From contig JAVHZZ010000004.1 of the NCBI GenBank assembly GCA_036250195.1, positions 321,992,628-322,056,627 of the forward strand: 64,000 nt of DNA, read 5' to 3'. The translations under genes and the position numbers were made by a program. Origin of the DNA: Mixophyes australis. Lineage: Eukaryota > Chordata > Amphibia > Anura > Limnodynastidae. The first letter of the stretch is position 1, and each line of letters starts with the position of its first letter. Shown here piece after piece: positions 12,187 through 24,380 of this stretch. Below the pieces are notes generated by a model. That model saw nothing but the letters and a program-made list of their open reading frames with translations, did no database searches and had not been told where the DNA came from.

Positions 12187-12570
12187 CCACTGTGAATATT
12201 AGACACTTTACTGTTATGACCTTTATCCCTGCAAAACAGTTAAATATTTATCATTAATAGAGAATGCTGAGGATATTTGGAAATATGTACAACCAATAGA
12301 AGCACTATTACTGCATTAGCAAATTTTCAGCACTTCCATATTACTGGAGCAAAAAAACTTATTAAGGTACATTATTTTAATTGCATCAAACCTTACTTTA
12401 TTATAAGCTTGAGGGCAATACAGTGCATGGAAGTATCCACTGCTCTTTTCTCTTCCTGGTACTTTCTGTACAACCTCTTGTTCAAAAGTTCTCCAGGGAT
12501 CAGAAAGAGTAACGATTTAATTTAAATTTCTTGACGTTTTCTCAGGATATAGAATATTATGTTTTTTAAT
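12187..12570. other. AT-rich stretch, nothing recognised
   Basis: Lies between the LINE tail and the solo LTR. No features seen. Confidence 0.4.
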
Positions 12571-12574
12571 GTAT

Positions 12575-13067
12575 TGTGGCAAGAGCCCGCTACTGCAGAA
12601 GCACACGCGTACAACTTCTTCCTTTTTATGGTTCTTTATTGTCAGGATGGTAATAATGTTTTCACACTGTATACTTGCACAGCAATTATGGAGACCCGCA
12701 ACGCTTACTATACATAGTCCAGCTCTCTGTCCAGATCAGCCAGCTAGGCCAGCGTTGATCTCTCTGAGAAACAAGCAGGGTTTTATACCTGACACTCCTC
12801 CCACAGGCCTAGCTTGATGGACAGGTGACACACCCACCTTCTCTTTAAAAGGAAAAGCCCATCCCTGGCTCTGTTTAGACTATCAGACCCACCCTGTCTG
12901 TTTGCTGAGAGGAAGCAGCTTTTAAATCATGTAAGCAAACCAATTTTAAACTACACATATGTTTTTACCTGGTTTAATCTCCACCTAGGTACATAACTGT
13001 GCCAATGATTTACTCTACTTCCCTGCTTTCTCTGCATATTGCCAGCTAAATGCCTCCTTTTGTTACA
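12575..13067 (-). mobile_element. Solo LTR related to the Ty3/gypsy-type element at 32-37 kb
   Basis: 493 bp bounded by TGTGGCAAGAGCCC and TTTTGTTACA, with a perfect 4-bp duplication GTAT on both sides (12571-12574 and 13068-13071). The segment 'cactcctcccacaggcctag' followed by 'cttgatggacaggtgac' closely matches both LTRs of the 32-37 kb element. That match fixes the orientation as minus, so the LTR starts TGTAACAAAAGGAGG. No internal region is attached, as expected from LTR-LTR recombination. Confidence 0.82.
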
Positions 13068-13071
13068 GTAT

Positions 13072-15056
13072 ATATAAGTTTAAAGTGAATGAAATGTTTT
13101 CTTTAAAGAAACATTAACTGAAATTTAAATTTTTTATTAAATAACAATAAATGTAGCTTCTACATTTAAGTGTTTGTAATTTGTCACTCTTGTATTTTGA
13201 AAATGAAAATGTGTGCAAAGAGGTTCTTATGGAGGAAAAGTATAGTCTTTGCAAGTACGCAATTCAGAATTTGCAGAACTCAGCTGGCCATTAACCAGAT
13301 CAAGACATGCCCTAGACTTTATGAGGCAGGACACAGACAGCTTTGATAGCCACATAAATAGATAAAAGTACAATACTAGACCCTGTCTCTTTTGGTTGGT
13401 TAGATACACCCTACAGCTGACTGTACCTTACATGTACTTAAGGTTGTCCTTTGCAGTGGGGTTGTATCTGCATACCACCTGCTTATCTTTGCCCTCACGG
13501 TCATGTCATCTGAGTTCAAAATAACAAGCACAAACAGCATTTTGTTTTGAGTATTGAAAACCAATGACTTTAGCAGATGAAAGTGGGTGGCAGATATAAT
13601 TCAGAGGAATGCACATACCCCCCTCCCCTTATATTTACATGGGTAGTGTTCAGCTGTAGGAAATGTTAGATCTCAAAGTGGGTGTATCTAACCAATAGAA
13701 ACTATTAAATAGGGACTTGTATTTGTTGTACTTACCATTAGCGGCTATTAAATGTAGTTTACTTAAAAAGTGGAATTATCGTTTAATAATGGGTAGATTA
13801 AAGATATAGTCATATTTTTGCACTTCAGTGCACACGTTAGGGGAAGAGTGGATTATAATCCTATCTCAGACAGTCACTACATTGGTCAAATTTAGACACA
13901 TTGAATTTGTACACAAATATGTTAGGAAGACTATAACAGTCCTTGTGGAAATGAAAGAATATAACAAAGTGTGTTGCAGAATTGCAGGAATATAACAGTC
14001 TTTACTGTGAATGACTTGCAGAGTGAGCAACGATAATTAACACAACCTGTTCCTGGGTATTCTATGTAGAGCTATATGAATAGTGCGTATATGCAAAGCC
14101 AGATGTCAAGAACTGGCAGTCTTTAAATTATAAAGCCACGTATTAGAAACCAGGAGACAATAATTTGCAAATACTTGGACCCAGGAATTAGAAGACTGCT
14201 GAATGCAGAACCAACAATTTTCTTCATGCAAGGTCACAATCACACAGGACACCGATACAGGAACCAGGAAGCTAGCATAACACTATCACTGGCAATGCAT
14301 TCAGGACATGTGAGAGCTTATAAAGTGTTTCAATCTGCATTGCAGATCTGAGTAAAAAACAGAATACAAAGCAGATGTAAACCTAACACACAGTATACAA
14401 TCAGGAAGAGTATAGTTAGAGATACTTATTACACTGGTTGTAAACAACAGTCTCTCTGTATTTTTAGAGCAGCTTATTGCTTAATCAAACATGGAACTAC
14501 CATAAGTTAATGGCTCTTAAAGTAAAATAGTTTATTTTATGCGTTACTGGTCCTTGATAGAAAAAAGAAATATGAATAAACTATATTTATAACAAATAGA
14601 TTTAATTATTTAGATGCACCACACTAGGGATTTAGCAGCCAAGATTTGTGACTTTTATTTTTATTTGTGACATTTATCAAGACAAAAAAACTCCAGAGGC
14701 TCCTTTATATCCATATGATTTTTGAAAAAAATTATTTGGTATAAGAACAGAAATATGTATCAGAAATATACTGTATTTATCCATGTATGTGCGCAAATTG
14801 TCTGGGAGTCAATGTTACTTTATTTTTAAATTGAATTGATAGACATTGTATAATTTTTAATGCATCAGAGTTGTTTTCAACATGTAAGTATAAATAATAA
14901 AATAAATAAAGCTGAATATTAAAAAATGAAATGCCTGCAGCTGTATAGCTTATTAGTGGTATATTAAGTATGTTAATGCATAGTAGTTTGCTCAAAACAG
15001 ACTCTTGCCTTTTACACTTGCTGGTGCTCATTAGGAGCCAATTCTACGTAACTTAA
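13072..15056. other. Non-coding stretch, nothing recognised
   Basis: About 2 kb of AT-rich DNA. Short open frames (13227-13409 minus, 14777-15031 minus) show no domain. Confidence 0.4.
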
Positions 15057-15064
15057 AATTATAT

Positions 15065-15842
15065 CATACCTTTCAACTCTGAAATTTACTAGATAGGGAA
15101 ATGACAATACCCCCCAAAACAGGGGCATTGATGCATCACATTAGGGCATGTCCATATTACAGAGGGTGTGACCAGGCCCCTGGTGGCCTTTCCAGCTCTA
15201 CTGAACTGCTAGGCCATCCACAAATCCCATTTGCTCCTTAAAAATCAGCTTTGAATTGCCACATGCAACTCCGGTCTCTGGTGCCTGTTGCACGTGTTCG
15301 GCACTTGTATGGTGAGCAGAGTCATGCCTCCGAAATTCCTGTGAGTTGGAAAAAATGTTTAGACTGGTACAGTGCCTCAAATTCTGTTTGTACAGCAGAA
15401 CCGAGGACAGCTGGGAGGTAGAAAACATAAGATATGGTCAGGCCTCTACATGTAAATGCTGTTGTTTACAAAGAGAAGTGCATAAGTAGCTCATCAGGCA
15501 GAGACACTACCGACATGTCAATCCCTAAAGTCCTTTATGTGGAAATGTTTGGTGACCTGCTAAGACACAGTCATCAGCTCAACTGACTATGGAAAAAACG
15601 TAGTAACGTAACTGTGTGTAACAGTGGCTGCACCACAATGGACACCAGGGTCTAATACTCAGGACACTGAGTGATACAGAGTATATCTGTAAATTGATTT
15701 TGGAGGGACAGTCCGAATTCCCAGACCTCAAAAGGGGTGGTACTTGAACAGAAGTGGACGGATCTGAGTGGGGTTTGGTTTGGTTGGATCAGGGTGGTAC
15801 TTATTTTGTTGAGATTTCTCAAGTCTAAATGTTGGGAGGTAT
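15065..15842. mobile_element. Possible degraded CATACC..GGTATG-type DNA element
   Basis: The left end reads CATACCTTTCAACTCTG and the right end near 15826-15842 reads ATGTTGGGAGGTAT, an approximate inverted match. 'ggagggacagtccgaatt' lies in the right half. No clear target duplication was found, so the boundaries and even the unity of the element are uncertain. Confidence 0.35.
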
Positions 15843-15891
15843 TTGTTACATGATAGAGGGCTGAGACTGTATGGAAGCATGCATATAGTGC

Positions 15892-16463
15892 ATATTATTA
15901 TTATTTTATTATTATCATCGTAGATTTGTAAGGCGCTACAGGGCTCCGCAGTGCTTTATAGTAGGGACAACAGGACATACATAAAATAAGGACAAACAAG
16001 GCAGACAAAATAAATGTAAACATGACAACAAAGGGTATGGAGAGCTTACATTCTAAGTGGAAGAAGGCCAGCTGAAACAAGAGGAGTGAGTGTGGCTTAG
16101 AGTGGAGATTGGGACAGCTGTGAGGATGCATTAGTGTGAACAATATCATCAGACTTCTAGAGAATGTCTAAATATTTGAAGGCTGTGGAAAAGCCTTATT
16201 GGGCTTGGGAGGAAATTCCATAAGTGGAGAGCAGCATGGGAGAAATCTTGTAGGCGTGAGTGACAGGTGGTTAATAATTACGTGTCAAGATACAGGTTAG
16301 ACATAGATCTAATAGGGCAGGAGGGAGGGTATTTTGGTATGAGATATGAGATGTATGAAGGAGTGGTGTTGTTGAGGACTTTGAAGATAAGGGTGAGTCA
16401 TTTGAATTGGATTCTAGAGGACACAGAGAGCCAATGTAGGGTTTTGCAAAGTGGTGCAGCAGA
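15892..16463 (-). mobile_element. L2-clade LINE 3' end (left part, split by a hAT element)
   Basis: It starts at an (ATT)n tail and reads on the minus strand as the 3' UTR and C-terminal coding region of an L2-type LINE. Diagnostic pieces on the + strand are 'aaggcgctacagggctccgc', 'agagcttacattctaagtgg' and 'gagagccaatgtagggtttt'. It belongs to a different subfamily from the 10.35-kb copy. It continues after the hAT insertion at 19661. Confidence 0.78.
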
Positions 16464-16844
16464 CAGGGCCGGACTGGCCATCTGGCACTTCTGGCAAATG
16501 CCAGAAGGGCCGATGGCTAGATGGGCCGGCCGACACTTCTTGGATTCCTGCACCTCTGCTGTGCGATGGATGAGGGCTCCTCTGCTCCCTCTCCCTTATC
16601 TTGTGCACTGTGCCCTACAATGTGGACACAGTTTTTACAGTTTTTATTTTTTTTCTGACTAGGGAGAAGAACGCAGGGAGGGCGGTGCAGTGATTTCCGC
16701 GGGAGGGGGGGTGCGTGGATTTTTGCACGGGAGTCGCGGGGGTGCCGTGATTTTCGCACTTCCGCGGCGGGGGGGTATGTGGATTTTCACACGGGGGTCG
16801 TAGGGGGTGCCGCGATTCTTGCATGGGGGGGGGGGCAGGGTTTT

Positions 16845-17600
16845 CACCAGTGTGGGAGAGCCAGCGGGGAGCAGGTGCTGGAAGAGGGTGAGAACCATGG
16901 AGGAAGGGGGTGCTGGTAGAGGGTGAGAACCATGGAGGAAGGGGGTGCTGGAAGAGGGTGAGAGCCAGAGGGGAAGGAAGAGGGTGAGAACCAGGGAGGA
17001 AGGGGGTGCTGGAAGAGGGTGAGAGCCAGAGGGAAGGGGGTGCTGGAAGAGGGATGAGAGCCAGGGGGGCAGTGGGAGATGGACTTCTAGAGAACGTCTA
17101 AATATATTTGGAAGAGGGGTCAGAGGGAGCCAGGGGGAGGTGGTGCTGGAACAGGTGTGAGAGCAAGGGGGGAAGTGGGGGCTGGAAGAGGGGTGAGGGA
17201 AAGACAGGGGGGAGGTGGTGCTGGAAGAGGTGTGAGAGCCGGGGGGAAGGGAGTGTTGGAAGAGTGGTAAGAGCCAGGAGGGAAGGGGCTGCTGGAATAG
17301 GGGTGAGAGAGCCAGGGGGGAAGGGGGTGCTGGAAGAGGGGTGAGAGAGCCAGGGGAGAAGGGGGTGCTGGAAGAGGTGTGAGAGCCAGGGGGAAGGGAG
17401 TGTTGGAATAGGAATGAGAGCCAGGGGGAAGGGGGTGCTGGAAGAGGGGTGAGAGAGCCAGGGGAAAGGGGGTGCTGGAAGAGGTGTGAGAGCCAGGGGG
17501 GTAGGGAGTGCTGGAAGAGGGGTGAGAGTGCCAGGGATGAAGGGGGTACTGGAAGAGGGGTGAGAGCCAGGGGGGAAGGGGGTGCAGGGAGTAAAGTGAG
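16845..17600. repeat. G/A-rich minisatellite inside the hAT element
   Basis: Degenerate tandem repeats of roughly 35-40 bp built on 'ggtgctggaagaggggtgag' plus 'agccagggggaaggg'. The + strand is almost free of pyrimidine runs and rich in GGGG runs. A short 'cttctagagaacgtctaaat' segment near 17082 interrupts the array and matches the L2 3' UTR text at 16153. The array explains all the long open frames here on both strands. Confidence 0.9.
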
Positions 17601-18242
17601 AGTGACAAAGGAGAAGATGGTGCAGGGGCATAGGTAAAGAATGTGTAAAGGGAGAGACATCTTAAGAATGGGAATGTCAGGCAAGCAGCCATCATAAAAC
17701 ACAAGTAGTAATGAAGAATGGGAATGCACAGAGGGGACAAGTGTTAAAAGAAAATTAAAAATCAAGCCTTCATACTCCATTCACTTATATTTTCCATACC
17801 CCCACTTCTAAATTCCCACTTTGACCACTGCCCTCGGTCCCTGCTCCCGACTGGCTGTGTGAGCTGACAGCTGCAGATCCCTCATTGTCCAGCGCGCCCA
17901 GTAGGAATACAGAACACAGGATGCCATAATCAGGTAAGTTCATATATTTTCTCATGTGCAATGTGTTTTTAACCATCCTTCGTTGAACTGGGGGCACTAC
18001 TGTGTATCCAATGATGTTTAAAACACTATGCATTGCTCATTATTGTGCTGTAATTTTCTTGCATATTTATCTGTACAGAGACTTTTAATTAAGAGGAAAA
18101 AACACTGCTTGTCATAAATTTTATCTGTGATTGTGTCAATATATCTATTTTTGTTTGCATTGTAAATGATGTATTTAGCTGCTCCTGGGACTCACACTCT
18201 AGTATCTGATATGCTGTACTAATTTTTTTTGTGAATGAGTTT

Positions 18243-18440
18243 TTTGTCTGGGCACTACTGTATGGCATAATGTTATTTGGGGGCACTACTGTATGGCATA
18301 ATGTTATTTGGGGGCACTATTGTGGCATAATACTGTATGGTATATGATTTGTGGGCACTACTGCATGGCCAAATATGAATTGAGGGTAATATTATGTGGC
18401 ATAATATGAACTGGGGGCACTACGGTGTGGCATGATATGA
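18243..18440. repeat. Tandem array of GGGCACTACTGTATGGCATA units
   Basis: Five to six degenerate copies of about 32 bp: 'gggcactactgtatggcata' followed by 'atgttatttgg'. The same unit recurs inside the 2.1-kb hAT element at 53590-53725, which links the two elements. Confidence 0.85.
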
Positions 18441-19044
18441 ACTTCTGCCAAAGGCAAGTCTCTCATTGTTGTATATGACGGGGGCCCAAAGAAGTTGCTG
18501 TACTGGGTCCCAAAATTCCTCTTGTCAGCCCTGCCTGTGAGTCAAGGGGGTAGATGTCTCCAGGTAAATAATCTAAATGTTTCCTATCTAATCAAACTGA
18601 TGAATCACATCCAATTATCTCTCACCCACCTCCTCTATCCCCCTTAATTAATATACTGTGTTATTTAAAATGAATAGAAAGGATGCATAACCAGTTACTG
18701 TGGTATAAAAAAATATTTTTCTCTGACATTTTTCTGTAGATGGAAATACTTTTAATGCGGCCGTGTGGTTTCAAATGATCATTCAATAGTTATGTTTTTC
18801 TGATATATTTGTTAGAGTTTTATTTCATGTGGAATGATTCATGAAAATTCTGCCATTACTATTTAATTGAGGGAAAAGGATACCTGTTACCTATATGTGT
18901 GTAAGTATTCTGTTTTTGCTATTTTGTGGGAGATTTGAAAAAAGCAAAACATTGGTTTCCTACAGTGGCGCGTGTATAATTGGTAGTATTGCTGTAGTGT
19001 GGGGTGGCATGGTGCTGGCAATGTTGTAGTGTGTTTGGGGCTTA

Positions 19045-19500
19045 GTATTGCTAATAAGTATGATAGGGTATTGCTGTAATGTGAGGATGATGTCGGTTGC
19101 TGTAATGTGGGGGGTGATGCTGGTTGCTGGAATGTGGGGGTGTTGCTGGTTGCTGGAATGTGGGGGGGTGGGGGGGTGTGATGCCGGTTGCTGTAATGTG
19201 AGGGTGATGCTGGCTGCTGTAATGTGGGGGGGGGTGATGCCGTTTGCTGTAATGTGGGGGTGATGCTGGTTGCTGGAATAAGGGTGATGCTGGATGCTGT
19301 AATGTGGGGGATGATGCTGATTGCTGTAATGTGTGGGGTGATGCGGGTTTCCGTAATGTGGGTGGGTATCGATGTAGTAGGAGTGTGTGTGGGGGGTTAT
19401 TTATTGCTGTAATTTGGGTACTAATAATGTATTGTCATGGTATTTATTGATGTAATATGGGTGCTAACAATGTAATGTTGAGGGTCATTAGGAGAAATAA
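19045..19500. repeat. Tandem array of GATGCTGGTTGCTGTAATGT units
   Basis: About ten degenerate copies of a 27-30 bp unit, 'gatgctggttgctgtaatgt' plus a G-run of variable length. It lies within the 3.2-kb hAT element. Confidence 0.88.
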
Positions 19501-19660
19501 ATACCCCCCCCCCCACACACACACTACATCATGTTGTACTGCACCAACAACGCACACTGCGCCAGCATCAGTGTGCAACAATATAGTGCATGGAGCTCAC
19601 AACACGTGGGCCTGTGTGCTTTAAATGCCAGGGCTAATTTTTAGTCCCAGTCCGGCCCTG

Positions 19661-19810
19661 GCAGCAGATGTGGAGTGGCAGCAGCATTTAGGGTGGATTG
19701 AAGTGTGGATATAAGGGTGTCAGGAATGCTAGATAGGAGGTTACAATAGTCTCAACGGGAGATGATGAGAGAATGGAAAAAAGTTTGGATGCATGTTGAG
19801 CAAGAAAAGG
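19661..19810 (-). mobile_element. L2-clade LINE (right part, after the hAT insertion)
   Basis: Continues the minus-strand L2 coding region from 16463. 'caatagtctcaacgggagat' followed by 'gatgagagaatgg' aligns with 'cagtagtcgagacgggagat' plus 'gatgagagcatgg' of the L2 copy near 27650. The right boundary is approximate. Confidence 0.7.
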
Positions 19811-21006
19811 GCATACTGTAGAATGGTGATTGCTCGCAAAAACGAAGAGGAGTGCAAAGCAGCAGATATCCACGATATCTGCTGCAATGCACTCTTCTTA
19901 AATATGCAAGGGACACAGAGGGACATTTTTTTAATGGTAAGTGCACGATAGTGCACTATCACTATTTGTTAAATATGCCCCATGGTCCCAGAACAAATAG
20001 TGATGTGAGTTTCTTGTGAAACTCATGCATGAAAACTATGGTGTCAAACACACTTCATACATCCAATTTGCTAGTCTCAGATGGAGGACTCCTGTAGTCA
20101 TCTGTATAGAATAACATTCAAATGCAAAGATTTTACCTCTGGATACTTCTGAATCTTATCATACAAAACAAATGCATTATTGCTATTTCCCACTAATTCT
20201 ATTAGCAATATAAGAACAGGATACTATGCTAATTTGCACAAAACATCCCCTCTGCTAAAATCTTCCATTGCAGGTAATTGAAGGTGCTAGCTGTATAACC
20301 TCTCTCTTTAAGAGGCAGTTCTGGAGTCAGTTAGCAATGTCTCCCCTCCTCCTAGAATGATCTCACTAGCTCTGCCTGCAGCTCCGTGAGAAGCGAGCAG
20401 GGTGCAAATGAGAGTTTGTAAAGCCCTGCTGCAGACTGCAACCAGAGGTGTGAGTTCATAATGCTCTGTGTTGACAAGATTAGTCGATACACATTGCACA
20501 CGATCCCCCTTGTCACTATAACGTCACCAATTGCAGATATATCATACTGAATAGTGACTGATTGTTATATTGTGGACAGTTGAATTAAACACGAGTGAAG
20601 CACATTGAAAACGTCCTCAGAGTATCTAGATGTTTAGGAGCACAGTGGAAACAAAATGGATGAAACAGTTTAATATTTTATTTTCTTGTCATTAATAACA
20701 GCTCAGTGTCTGATTGTGTCTCAGCTTGCAGCATAGAGAGTCTAAGATGTGTAAGATATGGATTAAAATGACTGCATGTGTCTCAGCATCACTACCGTAT
20801 CTCTCGCTTCAGGGCATCCAGCAGCATCCAGAAGGGTGTAAAGTAATGTACACTTCTTGCTGGGTATTGTGCTCCAGGCTAATGAAACTGTAGTCTGATA
20901 TGCAGTATGTACTGTGGTTTATGAAACAACATGGTACAGTTGTGTTGGTATATATGCAGCTGTGTCTTAGTTTAAATGGGTTGTTTCTCAAATCATAATA
21001 ATTCAT

Positions 21007-21046
<40 letters not shown>

Positions 21047-21527
21047 GGTTTATCTGTTTGTGATAGCCTACAGCAAATAATGCATGTGATAACACATGTT
21101 GTTACCAACATTTTACAGATGAGCCAGTGTATCTGCGCAGGTTATGTGTGTTACTTGATAGACCTTGCAGTACTACAACTCCCTTCATGTCTTATGTACT
21201 GAATGTAATAATAGTACTTTTTTTCATTTTAAATACTCAATTTCAATACATCTTAGCTTATAAAGCTCAGAGAATAAGATTGGATGGTGAGAATTGCAGA
21301 AAACATGCAGAAAATAATCTAGGGACAATAAAACATTAAAACATGAGAGACATATATGGGAAATGTACCACCTATAGGAGCTTGGTAACCATATACTGTT
21401 CTGTGGTTACAGGCAAACTGCAATAGTACAGATCATGTCATCTACTATGATTTTACATTTTGTTATTTATTTTATTTGTTATGTTATGCCGTATAATAAA
21501 TATGTTTTTATAATACTATAAATTGAT
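19811..21527. other. Non-coding stretch with one microsatellite
   Basis: A fragment 'tttgttaaatatgcccc' near 19966 resembles the right end of the MITE at 48127. A (GATA)n microsatellite lies at 21007-21045. Nothing else was recognised. Confidence 0.45.
21007..21045. repeat. (GATA)n microsatellite
   Basis: Nearly perfect ATAG/GATA tetramer repeats, about ten units. Confidence 0.95.
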
Positions 21528-21535
21528 AATTATAC

Positions 21536-21802
21536 CATACTTGCCAACCTTTGAGAAGGTAATTCCGGGAGGTCCCGGGCAGGGGGCGTGGTTGGAGGGT
21601 GCATCATTTTGGCCCCGCCCCCCGCGACAAAATGCAGTTTTTGTCGCAGGGTGGTGCCAAAATGACGCGATTCACTGCAAATCGCGTCATTTTGACGAGC
21701 AAGTTGCAGTATGCGGGATACTTGCCTGCTCTCCCAGGAGTCCGGGAGACCGACCCGAATTTCGGGAGTCTCCCGGACATTCCAGGAAAGTTGGCGAGTA
21801 TG
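21536..21802. mobile_element. hAT-type MITE, CATACTTGCCAAC family
   Basis: 267 bp with ends CATACTTGCCAAC / GTTGGCGAGTATG and a perfect 8-bp duplication AATTATAC (21528-21535 and 21803-21810). It contains CCGGGAGGTCCCGGG on the left and CGGGAGTCTCCCGG on the right as subterminal repeats. A central hairpin of AAATGACGCGATT and AATCGCGTCATTT is also present. No coding capacity. Confidence 0.92.
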
Positions 21803-21810
21803 AATTATAC

Positions 21811-22792
21811 TTATAATTAAAGTAATAGTGCCCCAACTATCCCTATTGATTGTTTCAAGGCAAGCACCCCCCGTAACATACTTATCATGTACAATATAAA
21901 ATATATATGTTTATTGATATAAAACTAGTAACATGGAAAAATAAAGGCTCACTGCAGTGATTATCTTACCCAGTCCTTCCACTCTTAGATATCTAATTTA
22001 TCAATGTAAGAGCACCTAACGTATATACCTGCATTACCATTAACATTGTTACATGTATTTGGAACTAACATTTTTTATTCTTGCCACCATCAATCTACTT
22101 CTTATAAAGTCTCCCATCTGTCAAAATGTAATTTCTCCATATAATTATTCATCTTACATTGCCAATATCCCATATATAACTCTAATACTATTTAGCTTAT
22201 ATTCCCACTTTCAATTCAGTTTATGTCCCTTTCTCATTTCACCATAAGACTACTTGACCACCATCATCAAATTGTCCACTTAACAATGTGCTGTCCATAT
22301 ATTAAAAATACTTTCAAACTATACATTATTTCCACACTTATATCAAAACCCAGCCACCTCAATACCTATCACACTCTACATCTATCTCATCCCACTTCCC
22401 ATCCTTTACATAGATAACACTTATATATGGTCTCTCACCAGATCATCCCTCACTTTGACTTCACTCTCCCACCCAATCCTATTATTCCTTCCAATCTTTC
22501 CTTTCCTTCTTGTCCATATCTTTTCCTTCCTTTTCCTTCATCCACTTCTTCTATTTTTTTACCATCTTCTTTTTTCTCCTCACTTCTTCACCTTCATCCT
22601 ACTTGTGCATGTCTCTTCACACTGACTGACTACCTACTTCTACCTACCGCAGTCCCACAATTCACTGTCTTTTAGGAACACAATAATTGCTAATCCTTTC
22701 TGTTATATCCTTATTTTATTTATTTATTATCCCATTATTTTATTCATGTTTATTAACATCTTCTAATTTTGTATCTGATTCCTTTCTTTTAA
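21811..22792. other. Pyrimidine-rich stretch, nothing recognised
   Basis: 22050-22680 is strongly C/T-rich on the + strand, so open frames at 22053, 22223 and 22427 are low-complexity. It might be an eroded LINE, but no motif supports that. Confidence 0.4.
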
Positions 22793-22800
22793 TCTTCATG

Positions 22801-24136
22801 CAGGGGAGGGCTGGCAGACTTTAGCCCGGGGGGCAAGCATACAGCACTAGCCCATAAGTAGCGGCCCATCCTTAAAGAGTGGTTTTTGGTACAATATGTA
22901 TTTATCTATATATAAAAAGGCTATTTTAGTGTTGCTTAATCCATTTATATATATTTTTATGCCCCCCCAGAGCTGGATTAAGGCTCTGGGGTGCCTGGGT
23001 ACTTTAGACAGGGTAACCCCCTATGATGTAGCATTTTAGACAAATACAGAGGCAATACTGTGTGCACTACTGTTAGGTGCACACAGTTCTGCCTTCATGA
23101 GCAGTACACGGTGAAGTGGGACATACCTCCCAACTGTCCTAAGTGAAACAGTTACCCAAATTCAGGACTGTCCCACCGAAAACTTGTGGCTGCTGGTTAC
23201 TTTAGCTAATTTGCTGGTTGTCTGGATCCTGGAATATTGGAGGCCCTATTTGGAAAAAAAATGGGTACATAAAATTTAGAAAACTCCAACCAGTCCCAGT
23301 GTTAAATCAATAGCATCCATGTTTTATAATTAGGCCTCCCTAAAGCCCCAACATTAAAATAATACTATTCACATTTAATATATAAACCGATTTCCCTCCT
23401 CCAAACAGCCCCAGCAATAAATTAAATTGCGTTTATGTTTAACAAATATAACTATTTTACACAACATGCCCAGCATTAAATAATTCATATTCATATTTAA
23501 TAAATAGCCCTCCTCCCCAAAATCAGCCCCATATTCAATTATTATCACCAAACCACCACACCATTAAATTAAAGGTCCTGTCACCTAACCTTAAATTAAT
23601 AGGCCCCACTACTAACTTAAATAGCCCCACCATCACCCCACAAATAATTAGCCCCCACATGCACTTAAAAAGCCTACTATATTAACACACTGGCCCCCAC
23701 ACTCACACACACGCTATATTAACACACTGGCCCCCACTCTCACACACGCTATATTAACACACTGTCCCCTACTTTCACACACACACACACAAACGCACAC
23801 GTTATATTAGCACATTGACCCCCACTCTCAGACACACATGCTATATTAACACACTGGCTCACACACACATACTATATTAGAACACTAGCACACACACTAT
23901 ATCAATCAAAACACACAGTATATCTCTCAGCACACACACAATATTAACGTTTCCCCAAAACTTACCTTATTCCCTCCGCGTGCGCTGTTTTCAGCACTTC
24001 TCACATGAGACGGCACCTGTCATGTGGTGTATATCCCATGTGACAGCTAGGCTCTCACAGATAGGCGGGGGACGGACAGATCAGGAGGATCACCGGCCCA
24101 AAAAAGATTATTTCTGTCCGCCCCAGCGCGCCTCTG
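22801..24136. mobile_element. hAT-type non-autonomous element, 1.34 kb
   Basis: The left end CAGGGGAGGGCTGG and the right end CCCCAGCGCGCCTCTG are imperfect inverted repeats. A perfect 8-bp duplication TCTTCATG flanks it (22793-22800 and 24137-24144). The interior has 'gagctggattaaggctctgg' and 'catacctcccaactgtcc' segments, a degenerate array around CCAGCATTAAAT (23290-23640) and a CA-rich minisatellite (23670-23950). The block 'atattccaggatccagacaa' (minus strand, near 23225) recurs at 54120. No transposase. Confidence 0.9.
23670..23950. repeat. Minisatellite, TATATTAACACACTGGCCCC units
   Basis: About seven units of 35-45 bp combining 'tatattaacacactggcccc' with CA dinucleotide runs, inside the 1.34-kb hAT element. 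Confidence 0.85.
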
Positions 24137-24148
24137 TCTTCATGCCAT

Positions 24149-24288
24149 GGGGTAAATGTATCATGGTCCGGTTTTTTCAAGTCGCCGGAAATCGGCGAGT
24201 TTACAGCTAAAATTTAAAGCGGCGCTGGCTTGTAAAGGCAAGTTTTTTCCGGCGACTTGAAAAAAACGGACCATGATACATTTACCCC
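24149..24288. mobile_element. Fold-back MITE, GGGGTAAATGTATCATGGTC type
   Basis: 140 bp with long terminal inverted repeats: GGGGTAAATGTATCATGGTC at left and its inverted complement at right, extended by 'ttcaagtcgccgg'. CAT flanks both sides (24146-24148 and 24289-24291). It sits 4 bp from the hAT target duplication. Confidence 0.85.
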
Positions 24289-24380
24289 CATGTGTTATTT
24301 CCTACATCCTATGTTATGCTCTCTCATACCACATAGCAGTCAACACTATCCACTGTCTTAATCCGAATCCATTGCCTTGC

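Larger units (their letters stand above)
16464..19660. mobile_element. hAT-type non-autonomous element, 3.2 kb, minisatellite-rich
   Basis: Terminal inverted repeats are CAGGGCCGGACTGG / CAGTCCGGCCCTG. A perfect 8-bp target duplication GCAGCAGA lies at 16456-16463 and 19661-19668, the hAT signature. No transposase is visible; the long proline/serine/leucine frames on the minus strand between 16659 and 17780 are translations of a GA-rich tandem repeat. The interior holds three tandem arrays, listed separately. The element splits an L2 LINE. Confidence 0.93.

Noticed and set aside
16659..17780. A 373-codon minus-strand open frame, and overlapping frames, rich in Pro, Ser and Leu
   Set aside because: They are translations of a purine-rich minisatellite that is open in several frames at once; there is no domain and the composition follows the repeat.
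19048..19412. Open frames rich in Met, Val, Gly and Cys
   Set aside because: Translation of the GATGCTGGTTGCTGTAATGT tandem array inside a hAT element.
19045..23950. Regularly spaced repeats that could suggest a CRISPR array
   Set aside because: Units are degenerate and directly tandem without unique spacers, and the sequence is vertebrate.
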